64,000 nt of DNA, taken from the NCBI RefSeq assembly GCF_050483325.1, contig NZ_JBCMYF010000011.1, forward strand, positions 124,001 to 188,000. Direction: 5' to 3'. The notes below the pieces were generated by a model. That model was given only the letters and a program-made list of their open reading frames with translations, did no database searches and was not told the origin of the DNA. Position 1 is the stretch's first letter, and each line of letters begins with the position of its first letter. The translations under genes were made by a program, and so were the position numbers. Of the stretch, positions 41,483 through 49,887 are shown piece after piece. The DNA is from Bacillus_P idriensis_A. GTDB taxonomy: Bacteria; Bacillota; Bacilli; Bacillales; Bacillaceae.

Positions 41483-42433
41483 ATGAAAAAAGGGATTATC
41501 AGTTTAGGAGAGGCATTAATCGATTTTATACCAGTAGATTCGGATAATTTAATCTATCAAAAAAGTCCGGGAGGCGCGCCTGCAAACGTTGCAGTCGGTT
41601 TAGCGAGACTTGGAGCTGAATCAGCTTTTCTTGGAAAAGTGGGAAATGACGTGCTCGGGACTTTTTTAAAAGATACTCTAGCTTCTTACGGGGTTCGTAC
41701 AGATCATATGCTGCTGTCAGATGAAGCGAAAACAGGTGCTGTATTTGTTACATTGGCAGAAAATGGAGAGCGTTCGTTTGATTTTTATATCAATCCAAGT
41801 GCAGACCGTTATTTGAAAAAGGAGGAACTGAACGAATCGCTGTTTGAGAGCAGTAAAATCCTTCACTATGGTTCGATTTCTATGATCAGCGAGCCTTCTA
41901 GAAGTGCGACTATTAAAGCGGTTGATCTTGCCAGAAAGAACAAAATGCTTGTTTCATATGATCCCAATTTAAGATTGAGCTTATGGGAAAACGAGGAAGC
42001 TGCACGAGAAACCATCCTTTCTATGTTTGGCTCGGCCGATTTAATCAAGATTTCAGAAGAGGAACTTGAATTTTTAACGGGAGAAGCAACGATTGAAAAA
42101 GGGGTGGAAAAACTCTCAGCTTATAACATTCCATTATTGCTTGTAACACTGGGAAGCGAAGGAAGCTATGCATTTACACAGAATGTGACTGCAAGAATTC
42201 ATGCAATGCAGGTAAATGCAGTTGACACAACCGGTGCTGGAGATGCTTTTGTATCAGGTGTTTTATATCAATTAAACGAGTATGAGGGAAATCCAGCCTC
42301 TCTTACGGAGATGGAATTACAGAACATCGGCCGGTTTGCAAGTGTCTCAGGAGGACTTGCTGCATCGGTTAAGGGAGCCATGACAGCATTGCCTACAATA
42401 CAAGAGGTTCAAGGCATTCTGCAAAACTCATAA
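41483..42433 (+). CDS. PfkB-family fructokinase
   Basis: Ribokinase-superfamily kinase of 316 residues that should phosphorylate the fructose released from sucrose-6-phosphate. PGGAPANVAVGLARLG (about residues 30-45) and the catalytic DTTGAGDAFVSGVLYQ (about 245-260, general base Asp in GAGD) are the two PfkB signatures. The position between sacP and sacA supports fructokinase over other sugar kinases. RBS GAGAGGAGAG. B. subtilis lacks a kinase gene at this position, so this is a difference in operon content. Confidence 0.88.
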   Translation: MKKGIISLGEALIDFIPVDSDNLIYQKSPGGAPANVAVGLARLGAESAFLGKVGNDVLGTFLKDTLASYGVRTDHMLLSDEAKTGAVFVTLAENGERSFDFYINPSADRYLKKEELNESLFESSKILHYGSISMISEPSRSATIKAVDLARKNKMLVSYDPNLRLSLWENEEAARETILSMFGSADLIKISEEELEFLTGEATIEKGVEKLSAYNIPLLLVTLGSEGSYAFTQNVTARIHAMQVNAVDTTGAGDAFVSGVLYQLNEYEGNPASLTEMELQNIGRFASVSGGLAASVKGAMTALPTIQEVQGILQNS

Positions 42434-42446
42434 AGGAGAGATGGAT

Positions 42447-43886
42447 GTGAAATACCGTGATTCAGAGTTAAAAGAAGCTGCTTATCAAGAGGCTGAAGCA
42501 AGCCGGGAAACAGTTGAGAGTGATCCCTATCGGCTGAAGCATCATATTATGCCTCCCGTCGGGCTTCTTAATGATCCTAACGGCTTTATTCAGTGGAAGG
42601 GAACTTACCATCTTTTCTATCAATGGATGCCGTTTAAAACAGGACATGGAGCAAAGTTCTGGGGTCATTATACCTCAAGCGACCTTGTGAATTGGAAGCA
42701 TGAACCGATTGCTCTTGCTCCTAGCGAGTGGTATGAAAAGAATGGCTGCTACTCAGGCAGTGCCATTGAAGCTTTTGATAGACTTCACCTGTTCTACACT
42801 GGAAATGTGAAAAATGAAAATGGTGAAAGGGAAACCTATCAATGCCTTGCCGTCTCAGAAGATGGAATCCATTTTGACAAAAAAGGTGTTGTAGCTGAAC
42901 TTCCGGACGGCTATACGGCCCATTTTCGCGATCCAAAGGTGTGGGAGCATGAAGGAAAATGGTATATGGTTGTTGGAGCTCAAACAAAAGAGCTGGTTGG
43001 CCGTGCGGCGCTGTTCTCCTCTGTGGATCTCTATAATTGGGAGTACCTGGGCGATGCTGCCGGTTCCAAAACCGGCATGCTGGGTGAGTTCGGCTATATG
43101 TGGGAATGCCCTGATTTATTTCATCTTAGCGGGAAAGATGTCCTGATCGTTTCTCCTCAAGGTTTGGAGCCGGACGGAATTCTTTATCAGAACGTTTATC
43201 AATCCGGCTACTTTGTCGGGGAGCTTGATTACAAGACGGCAACATTAAAGCATGGTGAGTTCACGGAGCTTGACAGAGGCTTTGATTTTTATGCTCCGCA
43301 AACAACAGTTGATGAAAAAGGCAGACGCTTATTAATTGCCTGGATGAGTGTACCTGACCAAGATGAGGACAAGCATCCGACCATAGCAAAGAAATGGATT
43401 CACACTATGACATTTCCGAGGAAATTGTCGATAAAAGGTGAAAAATTGGTGCAGGAGCCTGTCGAAGAATTAAAAGCTCTCAGAAAAAATGAACAGGTCC
43501 ATGAAAATATTAGGGTGGTAAATGAAGAAGTTCATTTGTACGAAGCAGAAGGTTCTGTTTATGAACTCCTTCTTGAACATATAAAAGTAGAAGACTCCTT
43601 TAAAATTTCTATTAAAAAGAATGCTGAATTGCATTATTCGCGCAGGGATAGGCTGTTTACATTAACTAGAATCAGTTATGCTGACGGGCTGCCTGAATCA
43701 AGAAAATGCCATTTGGCAGAGCTGGCCAAACTTCAAGTTTTTGTAGATGCATCATCGATTGAAATTTTTATAAATAATGGTGAAGAAGTATTTACGGCGA
43801 GGATCTTCCCGAATGCTGAAGACCGAAGCATTGTTTTTTCTTCAAAAGGAGAAACAGCATTTGATTTGGAGAAATGGGATTTGTAA
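42447..43886 (+). CDS. sacA: Sucrose-6-phosphate hydrolase
   Basis: GH32 beta-fructosidase of about 479 residues, cytoplasmic, cleaving sucrose-6-phosphate to glucose-6-phosphate and fructose. The catalytic set is seen: nucleophile Asp in LLNDPNGF, RDP in FRDPKVW, and acid/base Glu in MWECPDLF. It is closely similar to B. subtilis SacA (GYMWECPDLF, IVSPQGLE, QSGYFVG). AAAGGAG ends at 42438: GTG 42447 is 8 bases away, ATG 42441 only 2, so the GTG is preferred. It follows the kinase gene by 13 bases. Confidence 0.93.
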   Translation: MKYRDSELKEAAYQEAEASRETVESDPYRLKHHIMPPVGLLNDPNGFIQWKGTYHLFYQWMPFKTGHGAKFWGHYTSSDLVNWKHEPIALAPSEWYEKNGCYSGSAIEAFDRLHLFYTGNVKNENGERETYQCLAVSEDGIHFDKKGVVAELPDGYTAHFRDPKVWEHEGKWYMVVGAQTKELVGRAALFSSVDLYNWEYLGDAAGSKTGMLGEFGYMWECPDLFHLSGKDVLIVSPQGLEPDGILYQNVYQSGYFVGELDYKTATLKHGEFTELDRGFDFYAPQTTVDEKGRRLLIAWMSVPDQDEDKHPTIAKKWIHTMTFPRKLSIKGEKLVQEPVEELKALRKNEQVHENIRVVNEEVHLYEAEGSVYELLLEHIKVEDSFKISIKKNAELHYSRRDRLFTLTRISYADGLPESRKCHLAELAKLQVFVDASSIEIFINNGEEVFTARIFPNAEDRSIVFSSKGETAFDLEKWDL

Positions 43887-43994
43887 TAGAATGGATAGCT
43901 GCCTATTTAATGGCGGCTTTTTTTATTTAAGAGTAGAGAAAATAGTCGATTTGAGGATAATTGCTTAAATAGTAATAGCGTTGGATGAGAAGAA

Positions 43995-44135
43995 AACGTG
44001 CATTTTCTGGGAAGATTTTACGTCACAGGTCCAACAGGCAGGGCAGATCCACCCACTGGATCCGCCAAAGCAAAAAGCGCCTTAATTGGCAGGCCTTATC
44101 TGAGATGCCTGCCAATTAAGGCGCTTCCGCTTACT
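43995..44135 (-). repeat. Dispersed-repeat region with a 20-bp perfect hairpin, terminator of pdxK
   Basis: AAGCGCCTTAATTGGCAGGC (44075-44094) and its exact complement (44107-44126), loop 12 bases, then TTTTTGC on the minus strand. Flanks carry the AGCGGAAGCGCC and GATAAG blocks of the dispersed family. It terminates pdxK, which ends at 44135. Confidence 0.75.
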
Positions 44136-44950
44136 TATTCACTTTCGTATAAACGCAGTGCAGCATGGTTTGTCGGCCCAACGTACTCGTTAAGAGGGAA
44201 GGAATGACGAATCGCAGCTGTAATAAACTGTTTAGCTGTATAAATGGCTTCTTTAACAGATGCACCTTTTGCAAGTTCCGCCGTAATCGCAGCTGAATAT
44301 GTGCAGCCTGCACCATGTGTATAGGAAGTATCGATGCGCTCGCCTTCAAGAATCTGAAATTCTGTTCCATCATAAAGAACGTCCACTGCTTTTTCATGCT
44401 GAAGCTTTCCGCCGCCTTTTACAAGCACATATTTAGCGCCCAAATCATAAATTTTGACTGCCGCTTCTTTCATCTGATCAACAGTTGTAATGGTCCCGAT
44501 GCCGCTTAATTGGCCTGCCTCAAATAAGTTTGGAGTAACAACTGTTGCAAGCGGTGTAAGGATTTCACGCAAGGCATCCGCTAGGTCGGGATACAGTACT
44601 TCGTCCGCTCCTTTACATACCATAACAGGATCCACAACTACGTTTTGAAGGTCATTCTTTTTTATCGTTTCTGCCGCAAGTTTAATGATATCTACAGTTG
44701 GAAGCATGCCGGTTTTCATGGCATCCACACCGATTCCTTCAACGATGGTTGCTGCCTGAGCTTTAATGGTATCTAATTCCACGGGAAATACTTGATGGTG
44801 CCACTCATTGGCCGGGTCCATCGCTACAACGACTGTTAAAGCAGTCATTCCATATACTCCGCGCTCTTGAAATGTTTTTAAATCTGCCTGAATTCCAGCA
44901 CCGCCGCTGCTGTCTGATCCAGCAAATGTTAAGGCTTTTTTCATTGTCAT
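44135..44950 (-). CDS. pdxK: Pyridoxine/hydroxymethylpyrimidine kinase
   Basis: ThiD-like kinase of 271 residues, almost the length of B. subtilis PdxK (YwdB), which phosphorylates pyridoxal and hydroxymethylpyrimidine. Signatures: TFAGSDSSGGAGIQADLKTF (residues 8-27), AMKTGMLPT, VDPVMVCKGADEVL, TPNLFEAGQL, VKGGGKL and the catalytic SYTHGAGCTYSAAITAELA. ATG 44950 is chosen because GGAGGT lies 10 bases upstream; a longer frame from 44968 includes that site. In B. subtilis the gene is also close to sac and ung. Confidence 0.9.
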   Translation of the reverse strand: MTMKKALTFAGSDSSGGAGIQADLKTFQERGVYGMTALTVVVAMDPANEWHHQVFPVELDTIKAQAATIVEGIGVDAMKTGMLPTVDIIKLAAETIKKNDLQNVVVDPVMVCKGADEVLYPDLADALREILTPLATVVTPNLFEAGQLSGIGTITTVDQMKEAAVKIYDLGAKYVLVKGGGKLQHEKAVDVLYDGTEFQILEGERIDTSYTHGAGCTYSAAITAELAKGASVKEAIYTAKQFITAAIRHSFPLNEYVGPTNHAALRLYESE

Positions 44951-45043
44951 AAATATGTGTACCTCCATCCAGGTGATTGAAAACGACTCTTACACAGCTA
45001 TTATAACAATTTAGAAAAAGGTTAGCCATTGATGCGAAATAGG

Positions 45044-45091
45044 TTGATAAATGGATAAGATACCCATATACTATTATTGAACAGTGGTTAA
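45044..45091 (+). promoter_or_regulatory. Promoter and operator of the TetR gene
   Basis: TTGATA (45044-45049), 17 bases, TATACT (45067-45072). TTGAACAGTGGTTAA (45077-45091) lies just behind the -10 and recurs at 45698 before the next gene with one changed base. Confidence 0.7.
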
Positions 45092-45110
45092 ATAAAGGGG
45101 AGTGATGCAT

Positions 45111-45683
45111 ATGGCAGCAAGAAGAGCAGTCGATCAAGAACTTACGCGGGAATCCATCATGCATGCTGCACATCAGTTATTTAATGAAAAAGGCTATCAA
45201 AACGTTTCCATGAGACAAATTGCCAAAGAACTGAATTACAGTCACGGAGCTATCTACTATCATTTTAAAAACAAAGCTGAGCTTTTTTATGCGCTGGTGA
45301 AAGCGGATTTCAACCTTCTGGATGAAAAATTGATGAATGTTTTGGATCAGGAAGACTTGAGCAATAAAGAAAAAATACAAAAAATACTTGAGAGCTACAT
45401 TGAATTCGGCTTGAGAAATCAAAGCCAGTATGAACTTATGTTTTTAACCAAAGATGAAGAGGTAATTAGCTATATGATTCATGAACCTAATGCTAGCTAC
45501 GATAAATTTGCTCAAGCCATTTATGTGTTATCGGATCAGCAGCTTTCGGCAAATGTCATTTGGTCTGTTTTTTTGTCTCTGCATGGATTTGTAACGCATT
45601 ATTGCAAGACAGGAATGACATTTGAAGAGGTGGAGCCTCTGGTGAAGACACATGTTCTTTTTTTAATGAAGGGGTTATCTTAA
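45111..45683 (+). CDS. TetR family repressor
   Basis: One-component regulator of 190 residues. N-terminal TetR helix-turn-helix: TRESIMHAAHQLFNEKGYQNVSMRQIAKELNYSHGAIYYHFKNKAELFYAL (residues 12-62). The C-terminal half is helical, ligand-binding, and unlike others. ATG 45111 has GGGGAG 8 bases before it. The same 15-bp operator sits upstream of this gene and of the dehydratase-like gene that follows, so it most likely represses both. Confidence 0.85.
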   Translation: MAARRAVDQELTRESIMHAAHQLFNEKGYQNVSMRQIAKELNYSHGAIYYHFKNKAELFYALVKADFNLLDEKLMNVLDQEDLSNKEKIQKILESYIEFGLRNQSQYELMFLTKDEEVISYMIHEPNASYDKFAQAIYVLSDQQLSANVIWSVFLSLHGFVTHYCKTGMTFEEVEPLVKTHVLFLMKGLS

Positions 45684-45697
45684 TTTTTCGCCTTTAA

Positions 45698-45712
45698 TTG
45701 AACGGTGGTTAA
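45698..45712 (+). promoter_or_regulatory. Operator copy ahead of the NAD-binding protein gene
   Basis: TTGAACGGTGGTTAA, 14 of 15 bases identical to 45077-45091, 20 bases before the ATG; the upstream copy is 19 bases before its ATG. Confidence 0.65.
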
Positions 45713-45732
45713 TAAAAGGGAGGAAAATCAAA

Positions 45733-46662
45733 ATGAATGCAATTGTTTTTGGGGCATCAGGCGGAATGGGTTACGCACTTGTCATGGAACTTGTCAGCAG
45801 AGGGTTTGAAGTTACAGCTTTCGCGAGAAATGAACACAAGTTAAAAAAACTTTTTGGCCATATAAAAGAAGTGAAGATTCATCAAGGTGATGCAATGAAC
45901 GCTGATGAAGCAGCAGAGGCATGCAGGAAGAAAGAATTTATTTTTCACAGCATTAATATTCCTTATCCTGAATGGGCGGATGGACATCCGCGTATTATGC
46001 AAAACTTGCTGCATGCTGTTAAACAAGAAAATTCACGCTTCATACTTGCAGACAATATATACGCCTATGGAAGACAATCAGAGGCTGTCACAGAAGATGC
46101 CTCAAAGGATCCGCATACTAAAAAGGGGAAAATCAGACTTCAGCTTGAACAGATGGTGAAGTCAGCAGAAATTCCCTATCTCATTCTTCATTTTCCGGAT
46201 TATTATGGTCCAAATGCTGAAAATACCTATATCCATTATACACTGGGTCAGATGCTGCAAAATCAAACCTCTCAATTTGTCGGCTCTTTAGACCTTGAAA
46301 GAGAATATATTTATACTCCTGACGGTGCGAAAGCTGCGGTTGAACTTGCCCTCACTCCACATGCTTATCAGCAAAATTGGAACATTCCCGGAGCGGGGAC
46401 AATGACTGGAAATGAGTTCGTTGAAATGGTACGCGGCGCAACTGGATACAGCAAAAAAGTGATAACGGTTAAAAAAGGCATGATTTCATTCATCGGTCTT
46501 TTCGACAAAATGATGAGGGAATCAGTTGAAATGATGTATTTAACAGAAAAACCAGTTCTTTTATCCGGATCCAAATATGAAAAAGAAATTGGCCCGGTTC
46601 CGAGAACGCCCTATGACAAGGGAATAAGAGCAGTCATTTCCTCCATGCAAAAAACCAGCTGA
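45733..46662 (+). CDS. NAD-dependent epimerase/dehydratase-like protein
   Basis: Extended-SDR/NmrA-type protein of 309 residues. N-terminal NAD(P)-binding GASGGMGYALVMELVSRGFEVTAFAR (residues 7-32), central IYAYGRQSEAVTEDASKDPHTKKGKIR and HFPDYYGPNAENTYIHYTL. The catalytic YxxxK of classical epimerases is not clear, so it may be a sensor or a reductase. It is paired with the TetR gene and shares its operator. The substrate is unknown. Confidence 0.78.
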   Translation: MNAIVFGASGGMGYALVMELVSRGFEVTAFARNEHKLKKLFGHIKEVKIHQGDAMNADEAAEACRKKEFIFHSINIPYPEWADGHPRIMQNLLHAVKQENSRFILADNIYAYGRQSEAVTEDASKDPHTKKGKIRLQLEQMVKSAEIPYLILHFPDYYGPNAENTYIHYTLGQMLQNQTSQFVGSLDLEREYIYTPDGAKAAVELALTPHAYQQNWNIPGAGTMTGNEFVEMVRGATGYSKKVITVKKGMISFIGLFDKMMRESVEMMYLTEKPVLLSGSKYEKEIGPVPRTPYDKGIRAVISSMQKTS

Positions 46663-46676
46663 TCAGCTGGTTTTTG
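46648..46676. terminator. Bidirectional terminator containing both stops
   Basis: AAAACCAGCT (46651-46660), loop GATC, AGCTGGTTTT (46665-46674). The stops of the plus gene (46660-46662) and minus gene (46663-46665) both fall in the hairpin. Confidence 0.85.
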
Positions 46677-47391
46677 GGGAACACGAAAGATCCATTTTAA
46701 TGTGAATATCCGGAAAATAAATACGGCCTTGTATTTTCCTTTTCATACAGGTTAATGGATCTTCTTCTTCAGGTTCCGTTGCTGCTGGCTTTGGTTTTTC
46801 AACAGGTTCGGGAGCAGGTTCTTCTTCAGCCGGAGGCTCCGGGTTCTTTTCTTCCTCAACTGGTGCTGAATCTGCGGGTACAGTATTTGGATAGTTGTTT
46901 GCGGCAGCTATTGCTTCAAAGGATTGGTTTGAGTGAAGAATGATAACAGAGGTGCCTGTGTGTACTAGGTCGAATAAATAGCGGATGTCTTCATTATACA
47001 TACGGATGCAGCCAGCGCTGGCATAAGTTCCGATGGAATTTGGATTGCTATTGCCATGGATGGCATAGGTCGTTCCATTGGTGCCAAGTGCATGAAGACC
47101 GAGCCATCTGTCTCCAAGCGGATTTCTGCTGTCGCCCCCCGGGATCTTGTCTTTGTAATAAGGACGATTTTTTATCTTGTTTACAATCGGAAACGTTCCT
47201 TCCGGGGTAAACGAATTATCTCTCCCTGTTGCGACATTAAATACTTTAACTAGTTTACCGCTGTCAAAAAATGCGAGTTTATTCGTGCTTTTGTTAATGA
47301 TAATCAGCTGTGGTACAGCATCTGCTTTAGCTGGTGCGGCAAAGGATGCAAATAAGAAAAGAGCGGCAAACAGCATGAACCATTTTTTCAT
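46663..47391 (-). CDS. L,D-transpeptidase (YkuD domain), secreted
   Basis: Secreted cell-wall enzyme of 242 residues. A signal peptide (MKKWFMLFAALFLFASFAAPAKA) is followed by a YkuD domain (about residues 26-155) with the catalytic HGNSNPNSIGTYASAGCIRM (His, then Ser-x-Gly-Cys-x-Arg). It cross-links peptidoglycan through L,D bonds. A Pro/Glu-rich linker follows (residues 175-208, EEEKNPEPPAEEEPAPEPVEKPKP). The last 35 residues (CMKRKIQGRIYFPDIHIKMDL) do not resemble the family and run into the terminator, so the native C-terminus may be lost. RBS AGAGAGAAATG is weak. Confidence 0.82.
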   Translation of the reverse strand: MKKWFMLFAALFLFASFAAPAKADAVPQLIIINKSTNKLAFFDSGKLVKVFNVATGRDNSFTPEGTFPIVNKIKNRPYYKDKIPGGDSRNPLGDRWLGLHALGTNGTTYAIHGNSNPNSIGTYASAGCIRMYNEDIRYLFDLVHTGTSVIILHSNQSFEAIAAANNYPNTVPADSAPVEEEKNPEPPAEEEPAPEPVEKPKPAATEPEEEDPLTCMKRKIQGRIYFPDIHIKMDLSCSPKTS

Positions 47392-47439
47392 TTCTCTCTA
47401 GTCCCCTTTTATTTAGTAGCAGAAAAGTCAAATCCGGAC

Positions 47440-47510
47440 TTTTCTTCCGGATTCTTACCTGTCATGCCTGAGCTAAACAGGCAGCTCCGTTTTTCTGATT
47501 ACAAGAAAAG
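47440..47510 (-). repeat. Dispersed AGCGGA...CCCGTTTAGC family, diverged copy
   Basis: Minus strand: CAGAAAAACGGAGCTGCCTG TTTAGCTCAGGCATGACAGG, then TAAG. It lies in the interval between the L,D-transpeptidase and stress genes. Confidence 0.65.
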
Positions 47511-47637
47511 ATTACCAGACACAGACTGAAGAACATGTAGAATCTTCTTGTCGAAAGCTGACAATGAAAGGAGTTTCATTTTTTTCCTTCTTTCATAGCA
47601 TAAGACGGGAAGAGGTGTTAAATTGTTCCGTGAAATA

Positions 47638-47675
47638 TAAAAAAGGCGGGTCTCATGAGACATGAGACCCGCCTA
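47638..47675 (-). terminator. Terminator of the YflT-type stress gene
   Basis: GGCGGGTCTCATG (47645-47657), AGA, CATGAGACCCGCC (47661-47673), T run on the minus strand. Confidence 0.9.
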
Positions 47676-47714
47676 TACATCTATATTAGTAGGGGGAAAT
47701 ATAGATTGTATGAA

Positions 47715-48032
47715 TTATTGGTGTGCTACGATAACTACTTTGCCTTTATCAAGTTCTTCTTCCATATGAGCTGCTTCATTCTCTGTTAAGCCAAGAGAAA
47801 CCATTTTTGAGCGTAGCTCATCTCCGCGTGAACGGAATACGTTTTTCATTGATGAAAAGACGCCTTGTTCTGATAAGCCGACACTTTCAGTATCTGTACC
47901 GGAAGTAAGATGTTTTGAACGGGTCGGGTCATGTGCGAATAAATAAATATCGTCTTTCACAAACCCTTCAACTTCAAGGTGATTGATTTTTTCTGTTGCT
48001 TGAACACCATTTTCAACTACAAATGTTTTCAT
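47715..48032 (-). CDS. YflT-type general stress protein
   Basis: Small acidic cytoplasmic protein of 105 residues of the general stress protein 17M/YflT family: FVVENGVQATEKINHLEVEGFVKDDIYLFAHDPTRSKHL ... VGLSEQGVFSSMKNVFRSRGDELRSKMVSLGLTENEAAHMEEELDKGKVVIVAH. The same layout occurs in the protein at 51032. B. subtilis YflT is sigma-B dependent, and a good sigma-B promoter stands upstream here. Molecular role unknown. Confidence 0.83.
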   Translation of the reverse strand: MKTFVVENGVQATEKINHLEVEGFVKDDIYLFAHDPTRSKHLTSGTDTESVGLSEQGVFSSMKNVFRSRGDELRSKMVSLGLTENEAAHMEEELDKGKVVIVAHQ

Positions 48033-48069
48033 TTTAATCTCTCTCCTTATATGTGCTGATAGTTAATAG

Positions 48070-48095
48070 ATACCCAATAATCTAAATTTAAAAAC
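48070..48095 (-). promoter_or_regulatory. Sigma-B-type promoter
   Basis: Minus strand: GTTTTT (48095-48090), 14 bases, GGGTAT (48075-48070), close to the GTTTAA-N(13-15)-GGGTAT consensus, about 38 bases before the stress gene start. Confidence 0.75.
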
Positions 48096-48198
48096 TAAGA
48101 AGGTTATAAATGGGTCTAAAGGTTCAGCCTAGAGAAATCTTTTCCTTTTTATGATTTAATGATCAGTAGAAATAATCAAAGAAATGAGGAGATCTCTA

Positions 48199-49002
48199 TT
48201 GCGAGTTTCGGTCGTTATTGTGACGTATAACCGTCTTTACACTCTTGCTGAGCTTCTGGAATCAATTGCCCGTCAAACATACCGTCCGCACGAAATTATT
48301 ATTGTGAACGATGGAGGAGAGCCGGCAGACTCTTTAACATCTGCCTACGATGATCTGCCGATTCGGATGATGAATCTAGAAGAAAATACAGGACATGTTC
48401 ATGCCCGAAATACCGGAGTATTTCAGGCAGAGGGCGATGCCATTATGCTATGTGATGATGATGATTATTTCGCCCCTGAGCATATTGAAAGAATGGTGCA
48501 TGAACTGACAGATGCACATCTTGTTTATTCAGATGTTGAAATTGTCGAATTTAAAGTTCAAAATAACGTCCGTGTGCCTGTTAGCCGCAGGTTATTCGCC
48601 TATTCCTATGATGCAAAGGAGATGAGGCGCTTCTCAACGTTTGTACCGTCAGGAAGCTTGTATCTGAAAGAGGTGCATCAGTCGATTGGATATTATGACC
48701 CCGAGGTCCATAATTATTGGGACTGGGATTTCTTTTTAAGGGTTTCAGAAAAATTTCAAGTAAAGCGGGTTCCTGTGGCAAGCGTTATTTATGCTTTTTC
48801 TGATACAGGCAATCATCAATCCGCAGCTCTTAATGAGAGAAGACAATCTTACCTTGAAAAGCTGAGTGAGAAACATCAATTGGGAGAGCTTCCTCAAAAA
48901 AACTTCTTTGTTTTGTTAGAAGAACCCGAGTTAAAAGCAAGAGAAGCGCTGAGCTTGCTTGTTTGGGACGGGAAGCCGATGATATCCAGAATAATTACCT
49001 GA
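48199..49002 (+). CDS. Family 2 glycosyltransferase
   Basis: GT2 enzyme of 267 residues; the position near pdxK, ung and ywdI suggests the counterpart of B. subtilis YwdF. Start RVSVVIVTYNRLYTLAELLESIARQTYRPHEIIIVNDGG is the nucleotide-sugar fold; the metal-binding acidic run LCDDDDYFAPEHIERMV contains the DxD. YWDWDFFLRVSEKF is the acceptor-side ED-like motif. TTG 48199 is chosen: GAGGAG lies about 7 bases upstream and the family starts at RVSVVIV; ATG 48184 would lie inside that site. Sugar and acceptor unknown. Confidence 0.83.
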   Translation: MRVSVVIVTYNRLYTLAELLESIARQTYRPHEIIIVNDGGEPADSLTSAYDDLPIRMMNLEENTGHVHARNTGVFQAEGDAIMLCDDDDYFAPEHIERMVHELTDAHLVYSDVEIVEFKVQNNVRVPVSRRLFAYSYDAKEMRRFSTFVPSGSLYLKEVHQSIGYYDPEVHNYWDWDFFLRVSEKFQVKRVPVASVIYAFSDTGNHQSAALNERRQSYLEKLSEKHQLGELPQKNFFVLLEEPELKAREALSLLVWDGKPMISRIIT

Positions 49003-49060
49003 CTCCTGCTGCGGCGGGAGGTTTTTTAGTTTGCAAAGAATCAGCCTCCGTGATATCGTA

Positions 49061-49078
49061 TGTTTAAACATTTAAACA
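49061..49078 (+). promoter_or_regulatory. Palindromic operator of the SDR-ArsR operon
   Basis: TGTTTAAACATTTAAACA: two 8-bp arms with a 2-bp centre, 27 bases before the SDR start. ArsR-type regulators bind such AT-rich palindromes. Confidence 0.6.
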
Positions 49079-49105
49079 AATGAACTAAAAAGGGGTTAAA
49101 TATAT

Positions 49106-49870
49106 ATGAAAACCGTTTTAATTACAGGAGCATCAGATGGAATTGGAAAAGAACTCGCATATAAGTATGCGCATGATGGGTACCGTTTAATCTTGACGGC
49201 AAGAAATGAAACGAAACTGATGCAACTTGCAGGCGAACTTAATCATACGACAGCAATCGTCAAAGCCAAGGACTTAAGTGATATGAACCAGATTCATGAG
49301 TTGTTTCAGGAATTGCAGGATGAGGGGATTCATGTTGATGTTTTGGTGAACAATGCCGGCTTTGGACTGTATGGGGATTTTAAAAACACGTCTGTATTAG
49401 ATGAGCTGAACATGATTGATTTGAACGTAAAATCTCTTACACTGCTAACCAAGTTATTTTTGCCTCATATGATATCAAAAAAATCCGGTCAGGTATTAAA
49501 TGTTGCCTCCACTGCCGCTTTTCAGCCGGGACCTTTGATGGCTGTTTATTACGCGACAAAAGCTTATGTGTTATCATTTAGTGAAGCAATTGAAAATGAA
49601 CTAAAAGGCACTGGTGTAACAGTCTCTGTCTTATGTCCCGGCCCTACTGAAACAAGCTTCAGCGAACGGGCAGACCTTGGACAATCCAAGCTCTTTAAAA
49701 GCGGAGTAATGGATGTGAAAACGGTTGCCGATGCGGCATTTGAAGGGATGAAAAAAAGACAGACGCTGATTATTCCAGGCTTTAAAAATAAGATTCTTGC
49801 AGCAGCTGTACGGTTCATGCCGCGAAAAACAGTAACAGGCATTGTGAGGAAGACGCAAGAGCGCGCGTAA
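49106..49870 (+). CDS. Short-chain dehydrogenase/reductase (DltE-like)
   Basis: Classical SDR of 254 residues: TGASDGIG (residues 7-14), NNAGFGLYGDF, the catalytic Ser in NVASTAAF, YYATKAYVLSFSEAI (Tyr and Lys) and VLCPGPTETSF. It belongs to the DltE/YqjQ-type subgroup, with a C-terminal basic region (GFKNKILAAAVRFMPRKTVTGIVRKTQE) that may touch the membrane. It is co-transcribed with the ArsR-type regulator that starts 17 bases after the stop. Confidence 0.85.
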   Translation: MKTVLITGASDGIGKELAYKYAHDGYRLILTARNETKLMQLAGELNHTTAIVKAKDLSDMNQIHELFQELQDEGIHVDVLVNNAGFGLYGDFKNTSVLDELNMIDLNVKSLTLLTKLFLPHMISKKSGQVLNVASTAAFQPGPLMAVYYATKAYVLSFSEAIENELKGTGVTVSVLCPGPTETSFSERADLGQSKLFKSGVMDVKTVADAAFEGMKKRQTLIIPGFKNKILAAAVRFMPRKTVTGIVRKTQERA

Positions 49871-49887
49871 GAAAGGTGTGAAGCAAA

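Noticed and set aside
44075..44126. Insertion-sequence terminal repeats
   Set aside because: The arms are only 12 bases apart with no transposase between; a hairpin is the better reading.
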